Source: Litoreibacter janthinus (GTDB lineage: Bacteria; Pseudomonadota; Alphaproteobacteria; Rhodobacterales; Rhodobacteraceae). From it: a stretch of DNA of 64,000 nt. A program made the translations under genes and the position numbers. Below, piece by piece: positions 1 to 7,888 of the stretch. The DNA is taken from assembly GCF_900111945.1 (NCBI RefSeq), contig NZ_FOYO01000001.1, positions 1,371,751-1,435,750 of the forward strand. Reading direction: 5' to 3'. Each line of letters begins with the position of its first letter. The stretch's first letter is position 1. The notes beneath the pieces are model-generated. The model made no database searches and was not told the DNA's origin. It was given only the letters and a program-made list of their open reading frames with translations.

Positions 1-1
1 C

Positions 2-646
2 TGGGGCGCATCGGGCGGTCTTGGTTCCTACGCGATCCAGTTGGCAAACACCGCTGGCGCGAACGCCATCGGCGTCATCTCCGATGAAGACAAGCGCGAT
101 TTCGTTATGGGCCTTGGCGCAAAAGGCGTCATCAACCGCAAGGACTTCAACTGCTGGGGTCAGATGCCGACAGTGAATTCCGAGGAATACAAAAAATGGT
201 TCGGTGAAGTGCGCAAATTCGGCAAGGCCATCTGGGACATCACCGGCAAAGGCAACAATGTCGACATGGTGTTCGAGCACCCGGGCGAGGCCACAATGCC
301 AGTGTCGGTGTTCGTGTGCAAAAAAGGCGGCATGGTCGTCATCTGTGCAGGCACCTCCGGGTTCAACCTGACGATGGACGCCCGCTACCTGTGGATGCAC
401 CAGAAGCGCGTCCAAGGCTCCCACTTCGCCCACCTCAAGCAAGCGTCGGCTGCGAACAAGCTGATGTGCGAACGCCGCCTCGACCCTTGCATGTCCGAAG
501 TGTTCCCATGGGACGAGCTGCCTCAGGCCCACACCAAGATGCTGCGCAACGAGCACAAGCCTGGCAACATGGCAGTGCTGGTCACAGCACCGCGCACGGG
601 CCTGACCACATTCGAAGATACGCTTGAGGCAACCCGTCAAGCCTAA
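2..646 (+). CDS. ccrA: Crotonyl-CoA carboxylase/reductase, C-terminal part (gene starts before the window)
   Basis: Carboxy-terminal 214 residues of the NADPH-dependent enzyme that reductively carboxylates crotonyl-CoA to ethylmalonyl-CoA, the signature step of the ethylmalonyl-CoA pathway. The open frame begins at base 2 with no start codon. The edge carries the nucleotide-binding stretch GASGGLGSYAIQLA. It is followed by GAKGVINRKDFNCWGQMP and an inserted segment (EEYKKWFGEVRKFGKAIWD) that is typical of Ccr and absent from shorter quinone reductases, then VFEHPGEATMPVS. The stop at 644-646 is followed by an intrinsic terminator, so the gene ends its transcription unit. A methylmalonyl-CoA epimerase of the same pathway lies at 49207. 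Confidence 0.93.
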   Translation, partial: WGASGGLGSYAIQLANTAGANAIGVISDEDKRDFVMGLGAKGVINRKDFNCWGQMPTVNSEEYKKWFGEVRKFGKAIWDITGKGNNVDMVFEHPGEATMPVSVFVCKKGGMVVICAGTSGFNLTMDARYLWMHQKRVQGSHFAHLKQASAANKLMCERRLDPCMSEVFPWDELPQAHTKMLRNEHKPGNMAVLVTAPRTGLTTFEDTLEATRQA

Positions 647-668
647 CGCGTTCTAAGACCATCCGGAA

Positions 669-702
669 AGCTCGCGAATCGCAATGGTTCGCGGGCTTTT
701 CT
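669..702 (+). terminator. Intrinsic terminator of ccr
   Basis: AGCTCGCGAA and TTCGCGGGCT can pair as a 10-bp stem with one G-U pair around a short loop, followed by a T-rich tail. It starts about 23 bases after the ccr stop codon. Confidence 0.75.
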
Positions 703-783
703 GTTTTCAGGACGTCAGTAGAATGGAAAAACAGACAGTTACATCAGCTGCCCTCGCTCTTTTTGAGGAGGAATAATTGGCGA

Positions 784-800
784 ATATTTTAGGCAAATAT
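784..800. promoter_or_regulatory. Inverted repeat ATATTT-N5-AAATAT upstream of the luxR locus
   Basis: Two perfect 6-base arms are separated by 5 bases in an AT-rich stretch about 55 bases before the first codon of the small gene at 855. The position suits an operator or part of the promoter for the quorum-sensing unit. It does not resemble a canonical 20-bp lux box, so its role is a guess. Confidence 0.3.
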
Positions 801-854
801 CCGCTGCTAGCCTTTTGTTAATGGTTGGTTAACCCCTTCAAGAGGATAGTGCTA

Positions 855-1067
855 ATGAAGAATGACTGGATTATCGACGTTTTAATGGATCTCAAGAAAT
901 TCTCCGCCAAGAATAACTTCAATTATTTGGCCGAGCATCTTGATGACACGATCATGGTTGCATCAACCGAGCTCGCGTCGCCCGCTCCAGTGAGACGCCG
1001 TGTGGTAGGTGAGCGTGAACAAGCTGGTGGACATGCAGGAGGTGCTTTCACAGGCGAAAACGCTTGA
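855..1067 (+). CDS. Small protein encoded upstream of and overlapping luxR
   Basis: A 70-residue open frame starting MKNDWIIDVLMDLKKF, with AGAGGA at 841-846, eight bases before the ATG. The first 50 residues look like a real protein: acidic and helical, with LAEHLDDTIMVASTEL. The last 20 residues overlap the start of luxR in another frame, by 59 bases. From memory, similar short proteins precede luxR in other Roseobacter-group genomes, but I cannot confirm this here. The overlap suggests translational coupling to luxR. It has no recognised domain, and its function is unknown. An upstream TTG at 825 is a less likely start. Confidence 0.6.
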   Translation: MKNDWIIDVLMDLKKFSAKNNFNYLAEHLDDTIMVASTELASPAPVRRRVVGEREQAGGHAGGAFTGENA

Positions 1068-1725
1068 GGAGGTCCAGAGATTTGTCGAAGGCCTACGCGA
1101 TGTCTACGACTTGGAACACTTGGTCTACCATTCAGTAAACTGTGTAGGCGGGCAATATGCGGCGCTAACCTACAGCCAGGATTGGGTTGATCGGTATATC
1201 GAGAATGACTACGCCCGCATCGACCCCGTCATTCAGGGGTGCTACCAGCAGTTTCATCCAATCGATTGGAAAGCGCTCGATTGGTCTTCCAAATCGGCGC
1301 GCGCGCTTCTAGGGGAAGCAACAGAGGCAGGGCTTGGCAATCAGGGCTTTAGCGTTCCCATCCGCGGACCTAGTGGCCAGTTTGCCCTATTCACGATCAA
1401 TCATAAGTGCAGTGACGATACTTGGTCCGCTTTCACAAACGAGCGGATTGAAGACTTGATCCTGATTTCCCATTACCTGAACGAAAAGGCGCTTCAGATT
1501 GAAGGGCGCCCGGACAGGGGGCCCATTCGTGCACTGTCGCCGCGCGAGAAAGACACCCTCACGCTGCTTGCGACAGGTGCCAACCGCGCCAATATAGCAG
1601 ATGTGCTGAAGATTTCTGAAAGCACATTGAGGGTCTATATCGAGGGCGCGCGTTTCAAACTGGGCGCGTCCAACACCACCCATGCGGTTGCTTTGGCGCT
1701 GACTCACGGGCTGATCGTGGTGTAG
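1009..1725 (+). CDS. luxR: LuxR-family autoinducer-binding transcriptional regulator
   Basis: A 238-residue regulator with an N-terminal autoinducer-binding domain and a C-terminal LuxR-type helix-turn-helix. The signature ligand-pocket residues W59, Y63, D72 and W87 have exactly the spacing of TraR W57, Y61, D70 and W85, followed by the usual P after the Asp. The DNA-binding domain spans about residues 172-238 (LSPREKDTLTLLATGANRAN, then ISESTLRVYIEGARFKLGAS). The GTG start at 1009 has no clear ribosome-binding site and overlaps the preceding small gene; an ATG at 1033 is possible. It lies 94 bases upstream of the synthase gene, so it is probably the cognate receptor of that acyl-homoserine lactone. 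Confidence 0.93.
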   Translation: MSVNKLVDMQEVLSQAKTLEEVQRFVEGLRDVYDLEHLVYHSVNCVGGQYAALTYSQDWVDRYIENDYARIDPVIQGCYQQFHPIDWKALDWSSKSARALLGEATEAGLGNQGFSVPIRGPSGQFALFTINHKCSDDTWSAFTNERIEDLILISHYLNEKALQIEGRPDRGPIRALSPREKDTLTLLATGANRANIADVLKISESTLRVYIEGARFKLGASNTTHAVALALTHGLIVV

Positions 1726-1751
1726 TTTGTTGCGTCTTTTGAGTGAAAGGC

Positions 1752-1762
1752 GAGCGGCGCTC
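1752..1762. promoter_or_regulatory. Short palindrome GAGCG-G-CGCTC between luxR and luxI
   Basis: An 11-base palindrome 58 bases before the luxI start codon. It sits where a LuxR binding site would be expected but is shorter than known lux boxes. Low confidence. Confidence 0.2.
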
Positions 1763-1819
1763 TGACGTGGAATTAACCGGATTGTAAGAACCACCATCCC
1801 AAAGCGGATGGAGTTCAAC

Positions 1820-2452
1820 ATGATCAGATATGCCTATGCCGACCAGCTTTCTGCCTGTCGAAAGTTACACCACACCATGCTTAAGGACAGGGCCGCCCAG
1901 TTCCATGACAGGCTGAAATGGGAGGTGTCCGTTGACGCAAACGGTTTCGAAACGGATCAATATGACGCGCTGAACCCGCTTTACGCCATTTGGGAAAACC
2001 CGGACGGAAGCCATGGTGGTTCCATGCGGTTTCTTCCGACAACCGGCGCAACTATGGTGAACGACTTCTTTTCCCATGTGACAGGCATACGTGTCACATC
2101 ACCTCGCATTTGGGAAACAACGCGCTTTTGTGTGTCTCCCACCGCTCCAAATAGCGGACGGATTGCAGCGCTTTTGATGTTGGCGGGCGCGCAGATCGGG
2201 GTCGGCTTCGGCCTGACCCATGCCGTCGGCGTATTCGACACACGGATGATTCACATCTACCGTAAGCTCGGATGGCTACCAGAGATCCTTGGCACGGAGG
2301 GGCAGGGGCGCAAAATGATCAGTGCCGGGCTGTGGAAGTTCAGCCCGGAAAACCTGCCCCGAATGGCCGCAAAGGCAGGTGTCTCCCGCGAACTGTCTGC
2401 GCATTGGTTTCACCGCGCGTTCGGGCATCCGGCAACGGGGATTGCTGCCTGA
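1820..2452 (+). CDS. luxI: Acyl-homoserine-lactone synthase (LuxI family)
   Basis: A 210-residue synthase that makes an N-acyl-homoserine lactone from S-adenosylmethionine and an acyl donor. Starting at the ATG at 1820 places R24, F28 and W34 at exactly the invariant LuxI positions. This start, with GGATGGAG at 1806-1813 as ribosome-binding site, is therefore better than the ATG at 1808. Further conserved elements are ETDQYD (D46, D49), GSMRFLPTTG and WETTRFCV. It lies downstream of luxR on the same strand. The acyl chain specificity cannot be read from the sequence. Confidence 0.95.
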   Translation: MIRYAYADQLSACRKLHHTMLKDRAAQFHDRLKWEVSVDANGFETDQYDALNPLYAIWENPDGSHGGSMRFLPTTGATMVNDFFSHVTGIRVTSPRIWETTRFCVSPTAPNSGRIAALLMLAGAQIGVGFGLTHAVGVFDTRMIHIYRKLGWLPEILGTEGQGRKMISAGLWKFSPENLPRMAAKAGVSRELSAHWFHRAFGHPATGIAA

Positions 2453-2494
2453 TCTCTCTGGCAAAGTCCTGGGCCGCAAGGTAGGGTCCGCCGC

Positions 2495-4033
2495 ATGTCG
2501 AGAGCCCCTACCACCGTCACATTTTCCGAAGATCAGGCAGAGGCCTTTGACGCGATCACCGAGATGATGGCGAAGGCGGGCGTCGACCTAGTGGAAGGTC
2601 ATACGACGCCGCTGAACGAGGCCAAAAGCCAAGTGATGGCCATCGTGGGCAAGGCCGGTTCTGGTAAGACCTTGCTGCTCGCGAAGATGGTCGAGGCTGT
2701 GCAGGAAGCGGGCGTTGACCTGATTTCCGGCGACTATGACGGCAAGCCGCGCAAAGACCGTCGCACCATTGCCGTGCTGGCGCCAACGAACAAAGCCGCG
2801 AGCGTTCTGCGCAACCGCGGCGTCCCTGCGACCACCATTCATCGGATACTTTATACGCCGATGTATGATCCTGAATACGAACGGATCGCAGACTGGCTTG
2901 CGGGGCAGGGAGACAAGCCCGAGATTGAGGGCCTGACCGAGATCGCACTTGAACGGGCCCGCTTGTTTTACGAGATCAACAAGTCCATTCCCGGCGCTTT
3001 GGCTGCTGCGGGGCTTAAAGGCTCTGACTTCATCCAAGGCTGGAAGAGGCGCGAAGACCCGCTTGATATCGGCTTCATCGATGAATCCTCGATGCTGGAT
3101 GAAAAGCAATACGACGACCTGCGCGAGATTTTTCCGACCCTCGTGCTTTTTGGTGATCCGGCGCAGCTGGCCCCAGTCGGGCAGTCCGGTGCGATGGTGT
3201 TCGACACGCTGAAGGAAGGGCGCAAGCTGGAGCTGTCTCGCGTGCACCGGCAAACTCAGGACAACCCGATCCTTGACCTTGCCCACGCGCTGGCAGACCC
3301 CGACGTGAACTTCAGCCAATTCGAAACCCTCGTGCGCGAAGCCGCTGCGAAGGACGACCGCGTCGTCTATGCCGAGCGGGTCGAGGCCGATTTGATGGCC
3401 CGCTCCCCTGTCTTGGTCTGGCGCAACGCCACGCGCATCCGGTTGATCCAAGCCTTTCGCGGCGCTTACGGCGCAACGGTGGATACACTTCTTCCGGGCG
3501 AGCCGCTGATCTGCGACGGGATCGAGCTGCCGCTGAAACACCGAAAGAAGCGGATTGATCTAGAGGCGCGCGGCCTGATCAAGGGCGCGCAGGTGGTCTA
3601 TATGGGGCCGGGCAACAAGCCGGGCTTCTCGCGCTTGCATGTCATCGGCGCAGAAGACCCGCAAGTCTCCGCTGCGTCCATTATCAAGATCGAGGCTCCG
3701 GGCGAGGAAGAACCATTTATACCCTTCGCGGCCCGAATGGGGGCGGCCTTCCTACATGGGGCAGCGGTGACGATCCACAAGGCGCAAGGTTCCCAATGGG
3801 ACACGGTTCAGGTCTTCGCACCCGATCTCTATGCCGCCGCACGCGCAGGGCGCGAGGAGGCGGGCCAACCCTTGTGGAAACGGCTGGCATATGTGGCAAT
3901 CACACGGGCGGAAAACAGACTGATGTGGGTGACCCGAAGCATGCTCGCCCGCCCGACCGGTGCCTTGCGCACCGACGATCTGCCCAAAGGCCCGTCTCGT
4001 CTGGAGCTCACAGCCCCAGAGACACAGGATTAG
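2495..4033 (+). CDS. ATP-dependent RecD-like DNA helicase
   Basis: A 512-residue superfamily 1B helicase. The Walker A motif GKAGSGKT is at residues 52-59. Then come motif Ia (VLAPTNKAASVLR), Walker B IDESSMLD, motif III GDPAQLAPVGQSG, motif V TIHKAQGSQWD and motif VI YVAITRAENRL. These fit the RecD/Dda type, acting on DNA ends or forks in replication or repair. It is shorter than RecD2 and lacks its N-terminal HhH region. AAGGTAGGG lies just before the ATG. It ends 7 bases from the convergent gene. The specific role is unknown. Confidence 0.85.
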   Translation: MSRAPTTVTFSEDQAEAFDAITEMMAKAGVDLVEGHTTPLNEAKSQVMAIVGKAGSGKTLLLAKMVEAVQEAGVDLISGDYDGKPRKDRRTIAVLAPTNKAASVLRNRGVPATTIHRILYTPMYDPEYERIADWLAGQGDKPEIEGLTEIALERARLFYEINKSIPGALAAAGLKGSDFIQGWKRREDPLDIGFIDESSMLDEKQYDDLREIFPTLVLFGDPAQLAPVGQSGAMVFDTLKEGRKLELSRVHRQTQDNPILDLAHALADPDVNFSQFETLVREAAAKDDRVVYAERVEADLMARSPVLVWRNATRIRLIQAFRGAYGATVDTLLPGEPLICDGIELPLKHRKKRIDLEARGLIKGAQVVYMGPGNKPGFSRLHVIGAEDPQVSAASIIKIEAPGEEEPFIPFAARMGAAFLHGAAVTIHKAQGSQWDTVQVFAPDLYAAARAGREEAGQPLWKRLAYVAITRAENRLMWVTRSMLARPTGALRTDDLPKGPSRLELTAPETQD

Positions 4034-4039
4034 CCTTGT

Positions 4040-4795
4040 TTAGAAGCGGATGTAGCGGAACACGGCGGACGCAACCCAACCAGCGGCAATCGCAATAAAC
4101 AAGGACAACAGGCCGTAGATTAGCGGCTTTTGGTGCGCCAGATCGTAAATCCAGCGCTCCAGCCCGACTTTGTTGACGTTAATCACGGTTTGGTAGTCAT
4201 CCACGATTACACCGTCGCGCACCAAGAAAATGCGAGTGTTATACGGGCCTTCTACCAGATTGGCTGGCAGGTCGATGGTCGTCGAAAACAGCGTTTGATC
4301 ATAGAGCTTCACCGTGCTGTCGAGCCGCTGATACAGATTGTTGGCGGTCCGAATGCGGATCAGAGCGTTGGTGAAATCCATCGAATTGGCGACCGTAGAG
4401 GGGGCGCCAACAGACCGGATTGCGCGCGGGATAGAGATTTTGTGGCGCAAGTCCTCGGTGCGGGTCATCACCTCGGTCAACACGCCGCTGGAGGCGACGG
4501 CATAAAAGCTTGGGGCCTTATCAACTTCGACAGCGCTGGTGTTGACCCAGATGCCAAGCCGCCGGGCCTTCTTTCGCACACTCACGGACTGCTCCGGGCC
4601 CGCGACCGTTATGATCACATCCAACGGCCCGTCCGCAATCGGGGACGTGCGTTTGACAGCGCCGTAGATCAGGATGTCGGAGCCGTCGAAATTCGCGGTG
4701 ATCGCAACCTCGTCGCGCGACAGGCCCGCAACAACTTCCTCGGCGGCAAGCGGCATCGCGACAAGGCAAAACAGGAAGGCAAGGGCACGGATCAT
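4040..4795 (-). CDS. TIGR02186 family membrane-anchored periplasmic protein
   Basis: A 251-residue protein with an N-terminal signal peptide (MIRALAFLFCLVAMPLAAEE), a mostly beta-type periplasmic region and a single C-terminal membrane helix (IYGLLSLFIAIAAGWVASAV). It matches the alphaproteobacterial family TIGR02186, of unknown function. Its start codon overlaps the stop of the upstream tauE by four bases (ATGA), so the two are co-translated. The pairing suggests an accessory role in the export of sulfite or another sulfur oxoanion; that is inference. Confidence 0.85.
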   Translation of the reverse strand: MIRALAFLFCLVAMPLAAEEVVAGLSRDEVAITANFDGSDILIYGAVKRTSPIADGPLDVIITVAGPEQSVSVRKKARRLGIWVNTSAVEVDKAPSFYAVASSGVLTEVMTRTEDLRHKISIPRAIRSVGAPSTVANSMDFTNALIRIRTANNLYQRLDSTVKLYDQTLFSTTIDLPANLVEGPYNTRIFLVRDGVIVDDYQTVINVNKVGLERWIYDLAHQKPLIYGLLSLFIAIAAGWVASAVFRYIRF

Positions 4796-5709
4796 GAGTG
4801 CCCACCGCTTCCCAAGGTGAACAGCTCCGACGGCTCGATCAGCAGGTCCAGCGCCAGCTTGGCACAGACCGCGATAACTATCAAAGATAGCAAGATGCGC
4901 AGTTGCTCGGCCTTCAGCTTCACCCCGATACGCGTGCCAATTTGCGCTCCGACGACACCGCCGATAAGCAGTAGCACCGCGAGCGCCATGTCGACCGTGT
5001 AGTTCGTGGTCGCATGCAGAAGCGTCGTGAAGGCTGTGACGAAAATAATCTGAAAAAGCGAGGTGCCCACGACAACCTTGGTGGGCATTCCCAAGATGTA
5101 AATCATCGCAGGAACCATGACGAAGCCGCCGCCCACACCCATGATCGCCGCCAAAATGCCAACCAGCAGCCCGACGATGATCGGGGGGATGACAGAGATA
5201 TACAGCCCCGAGGTGCGAAACTTCATCTTAAACGGAAGCGCGTGGACCAAGCCATGCTTCTTGCGCTCAGGCACAGCGGTCGGGTTTTTGGATCTGCGGA
5301 TGGCGCGCAGGCTCTCGAAGAACATCAAGCTTCCGATGATGCCCAGAAACAGCACATAGCAAAGCTTCACAAGCAGGTCGACTTGGCCGATTTCGCGCAG
5401 CATGGCGAAGACCTGAACACCGATCGCCGCGCCGATAAGCCCGCCGACCAGCAGTACAAGCCCCATCTTCAGATCGACCGTGCGCCTTCGAAAATGTGCC
5501 AGCACGCCGGAAAAGGAAGACGCCACAATTTGGTTGGCCTCGGTCGCGACGGCCACAGCGGGTGGGATACCGATAAAGAACAACAGCGGCGTCATCAGGA
5601 ACCCGCCGCCAACGCCGAACATGCCTGACAAAATGCCCACAATCCCACCCAGTCCCAGCAAGAGGAAGGCGTTGACCGAAACCTCGGCTATGGGAAGGTA
5701 GATCTGCAT
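4792..5709 (-). CDS. tauE: Sulfite exporter TauE/SafE family protein
   Basis: A 305-residue integral membrane protein with the two-fold internal repeat of the TauE/SafE family. Repeat one begins LGGIVGILSGMFGVGGGFLM and repeat two has AAIMGVGGGFVMVPAMIYI; both contain the family GVGGGF signature. About eight hydrophobic segments are visible. Members export sulfite, sulfoacetate or related anions. It is the first gene of a two-gene unit with the TIGR02186 gene. Upstream at 5793-5822 lies a pair of GACGTC palindromes that may be regulatory. Confidence 0.88.
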   Translation of the reverse strand: MQIYLPIAEVSVNAFLLLGLGGIVGILSGMFGVGGGFLMTPLLFFIGIPPAVAVATEANQIVASSFSGVLAHFRRRTVDLKMGLVLLVGGLIGAAIGVQVFAMLREIGQVDLLVKLCYVLFLGIIGSLMFFESLRAIRRSKNPTAVPERKKHGLVHALPFKMKFRTSGLYISVIPPIIVGLLVGILAAIMGVGGGFVMVPAMIYILGMPTKVVVGTSLFQIIFVTAFTTLLHATTNYTVDMALAVLLLIGGVVGAQIGTRIGVKLKAEQLRILLSLIVIAVCAKLALDLLIEPSELFTLGSGGHS

Positions 5710-5792
5710 AAACGTTCCTTAGACCCCGCCAACTGGACTGAGCAAATCAAAAAGATAGATCCAGTTACAAAAACAAACTATTCGCTCTCCGT

Positions 5793-5822
5793 GACGTCGA
5801 ATTCAGGGGTTGGACGTCCAAC
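5793..5822. promoter_or_regulatory. Perfect 14-bp palindrome with a second GACGTC 20 bp away
   Basis: GTTGGACGTCCAAC at 5809-5822 is a perfect palindrome directly after the stop of the permease gene and about 100 bases upstream of tauE. A second GACGTC occurs at 5793-5798, centred exactly 20 bp (two helical turns) from the one in the palindrome. No T-run follows on either strand, so it is more likely a protein-binding site for tauE than a terminator. Confidence 0.4.
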
Positions 5823-5823
5823 A

Positions 5824-6789
5824 TCAACGCTCTTTAACGTAAGGCTCCCCCCCTGCACGCGGAGGAGTCGCTTTGCCAACGAAGCCCGCCAAGATCACCA
5901 CAGTCAGAATATAGGGCAAAGCCTGCATGAATTGCGAGGGCAAGGTAACAACCCCAAGGTCCAGACTTGGGTAACGGTTGGAAATTGCCTCCAGCAAGCC
6001 AAACAGGAACGTCGCATAAAGTGCATACCAAGGCCGCCATTTGGCAAAGATCAGCGCCGCCAGCGCGATGTATCCGCGCCCGGCGGTCATCTCTTTGACG
6101 AAGCTGGCCCCAAGACCGGTTGCCAGATACGCTCCAGCCAACCCACAAAGCACACCACAAATCGCCACTGCGGCATAACGCAAGCCAACGACAGAAATCC
6201 CGGCCGTATCCACCGCCGCAGGGTTTTCACCGACGGCACGAAGACGCAGACCAAATCGGGTGCGGTACAGAATGTACCACGTTGCTGGCACGCAAAGCAG
6301 GGCGACATAGACAAGGAAGGTGTGGCCGGAAAGGACCTCCGCATAGAGCGGGCCAAGCACGGGCACACCGGACAGCGTTTCGGCGAGCGGCAGGTCAATC
6401 CCTTGGAAACGGGCGTCACCTTGCAGGGCGGGGGTCTGCCCGCCAAGTTTGAACCAGCTCAACCCGATCAGAACCGTCAGGCCGGAGGCAAGGAAGTTGA
6501 TCGCGACGCCGGAGATCAGCTGGTTGCCACGGAAAGTTATCGACGCCAGCCCGTGGATGGCAGACAGCGCCAAAGACGCGGCAACACCCGCCAAAAGCCC
6601 AAGCCAGACAGAACCGGTGGAAAACGCTGTCGCCGCCGAGAAGAACGCAGCAATGAGCATTTTACCTTCAAGGCCAATGTCAAAAATGCCCGCGCGTTCG
6701 GAAAACAGTCCCGCGAGGCAGGCAAACAACAACGGCGTCGCAAGGCGCAACGCACTGTCGAGAATTTGGAGGACGGTCAGATAATCCAT
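5824..6789 (-). CDS. BMP-type ABC transporter permease (second subunit)
   Basis: A 321-residue inner-membrane permease of the BPD_transp_2 (LivM/RbsC-like) family, with LFSERAGIFDIGLEGKML near the N-terminus and eight or more hydrophobic segments. It closely follows a longer permease (3-base gap), an ATPase and a BMP-family binding protein, the four-part arrangement of purine nucleoside importers such as Bmp/Yuf/Nup systems. The substrate is inferred from family. It is the last gene of the operon. Confidence 0.9.
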   Translation of the reverse strand: MDYLTVLQILDSALRLATPLLFACLAGLFSERAGIFDIGLEGKMLIAAFFSAATAFSTGSVWLGLLAGVAASLALSAIHGLASITFRGNQLISGVAINFLASGLTVLIGLSWFKLGGQTPALQGDARFQGIDLPLAETLSGVPVLGPLYAEVLSGHTFLVYVALLCVPATWYILYRTRFGLRLRAVGENPAAVDTAGISVVGLRYAAVAICGVLCGLAGAYLATGLGASFVKEMTAGRGYIALAALIFAKWRPWYALYATFLFGLLEAISNRYPSLDLGVVTLPSQFMQALPYILTVVILAGFVGKATPPRAGGEPYVKER

Positions 6790-6792
6790 ATC

Positions 6793-7887
6793 TTACACCT
6801 CCACTTTCTTGGGCCGCACCAGCACCTTGGCCACAAGCGAGCGCACCATATTGTCCAGCGCGCCAGTAAACAGGATGACCAGCGCCTGAATAACGATCAC
6901 CAGTTCACGTGGGATCGACGTCCACAGGCCAAGCTCCGCGCCACCCTGATAAAGCGCACCAAACAGCAATGCCGCGAATAGAATTCCAATCGGGTGGGAC
7001 CGCCCCATCAGCGCCACCGCGATCCCGATGAACCCCGCCCCTTCGACCGAGCCTAAGATCAGCCGTTCGGCCTCTCCCATCACGTTGTTGATCGCCATAA
7101 GACCGGCCAGAGCGCCCGAGATCATCATCGTAATGATGGTGATTTTCACAGGGTTGATCCCTGCATAAACAGCCGCTGGTTGCGACTTGCCGAAGGCACG
7201 CAACTGATAGCCAAGCCGCGTGCGCCAGATCAGGTAATAGACGAACACGCATGCCAGCAGGGCCACGATCAGCGTGACATTGGCAGGGGTGCCCTTTGCG
7301 AAAGGAATCCCGACGGCGTTCAACATGTCTCCTAAAGACGGAAGATGCGAAGGTTCAGGAAACTTGGCGGTGGCCGGATCCATCGACCCTTTCGGGCGCA
7401 ACTGGTTGACCAACACGTAGTTCAACAATGAGGCTGCGATGAAGTTGAACATGATCGTGGTGATCACGATATGGCTGCCGCGTTTGGCTTGCAGATAGGC
7501 CGGTATCAACGCCCAAAGCGCCCCGAACAGCCCAGCGGCAAGGGAGGCCGCGACCAGTGCGATGCTCCAATGCGGCCACGGGATGAACAAGCAGACTATA
7601 GCGACGCCAAGCCCGCCAAGGGCGGCTTGACCCTCGCCGCCGATATTGAACAGCGACGCGTGGAATGCCACCGCAACAGCGAGCCCGGTGAAAATGAAGT
7701 TGGTGGCATAATACAACGTGTAGCCCCACCCATAGGTGGACCCGAGCGCGCCCGAAACCATCAGCTTCAACGCCTGCATCGGGTCATGACCCGTCACCAG
7801 AACCATCAGCATGGACAGCACAAACGCCATAATCAGTCCCACGAGGGGAACGACGATCAAGTCAGCCCATTTTGGCAATTGCTCCAT
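6793..7887 (-). CDS. BMP-type ABC transporter permease (first subunit)
   Basis: A 364-residue inner-membrane permease with about nine hydrophobic segments and the family region AFHASLFNIGGEGQAALGGL, which resembles the EGKML segment of its partner permease. The two permeases probably form a heterodimeric channel. It starts one base after the ATPase gene ends, so expression is coupled. Confidence 0.9.
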   Translation of the reverse strand: MEQLPKWADLIVVPLVGLIMAFVLSMLMVLVTGHDPMQALKLMVSGALGSTYGWGYTLYYATNFIFTGLAVAVAFHASLFNIGGEGQAALGGLGVAIVCLFIPWPHWSIALVAASLAAGLFGALWALIPAYLQAKRGSHIVITTIMFNFIAASLLNYVLVNQLRPKGSMDPATAKFPEPSHLPSLGDMLNAVGIPFAKGTPANVTLIVALLACVFVYYLIWRTRLGYQLRAFGKSQPAAVYAGINPVKITIITMMISGALAGLMAINNVMGEAERLILGSVEGAGFIGIAVALMGRSHPIGILFAALLFGALYQGGAELGLWTSIPRELVIVIQALVILFTGALDNMVRSLVAKVLVRPKKVEV

Positions 7888-7888
7888 C

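Noticed and set aside
2588..3541. 317-residue frame opposite the helicase
   Set aside because: Antisense to all the helicase motifs; no independent evidence.
5791..6981. 396-residue open frame opposite the permease gene
   Set aside because: Antisense shadow with Arg/Gln-rich low-complexity sequence and no homology signal.
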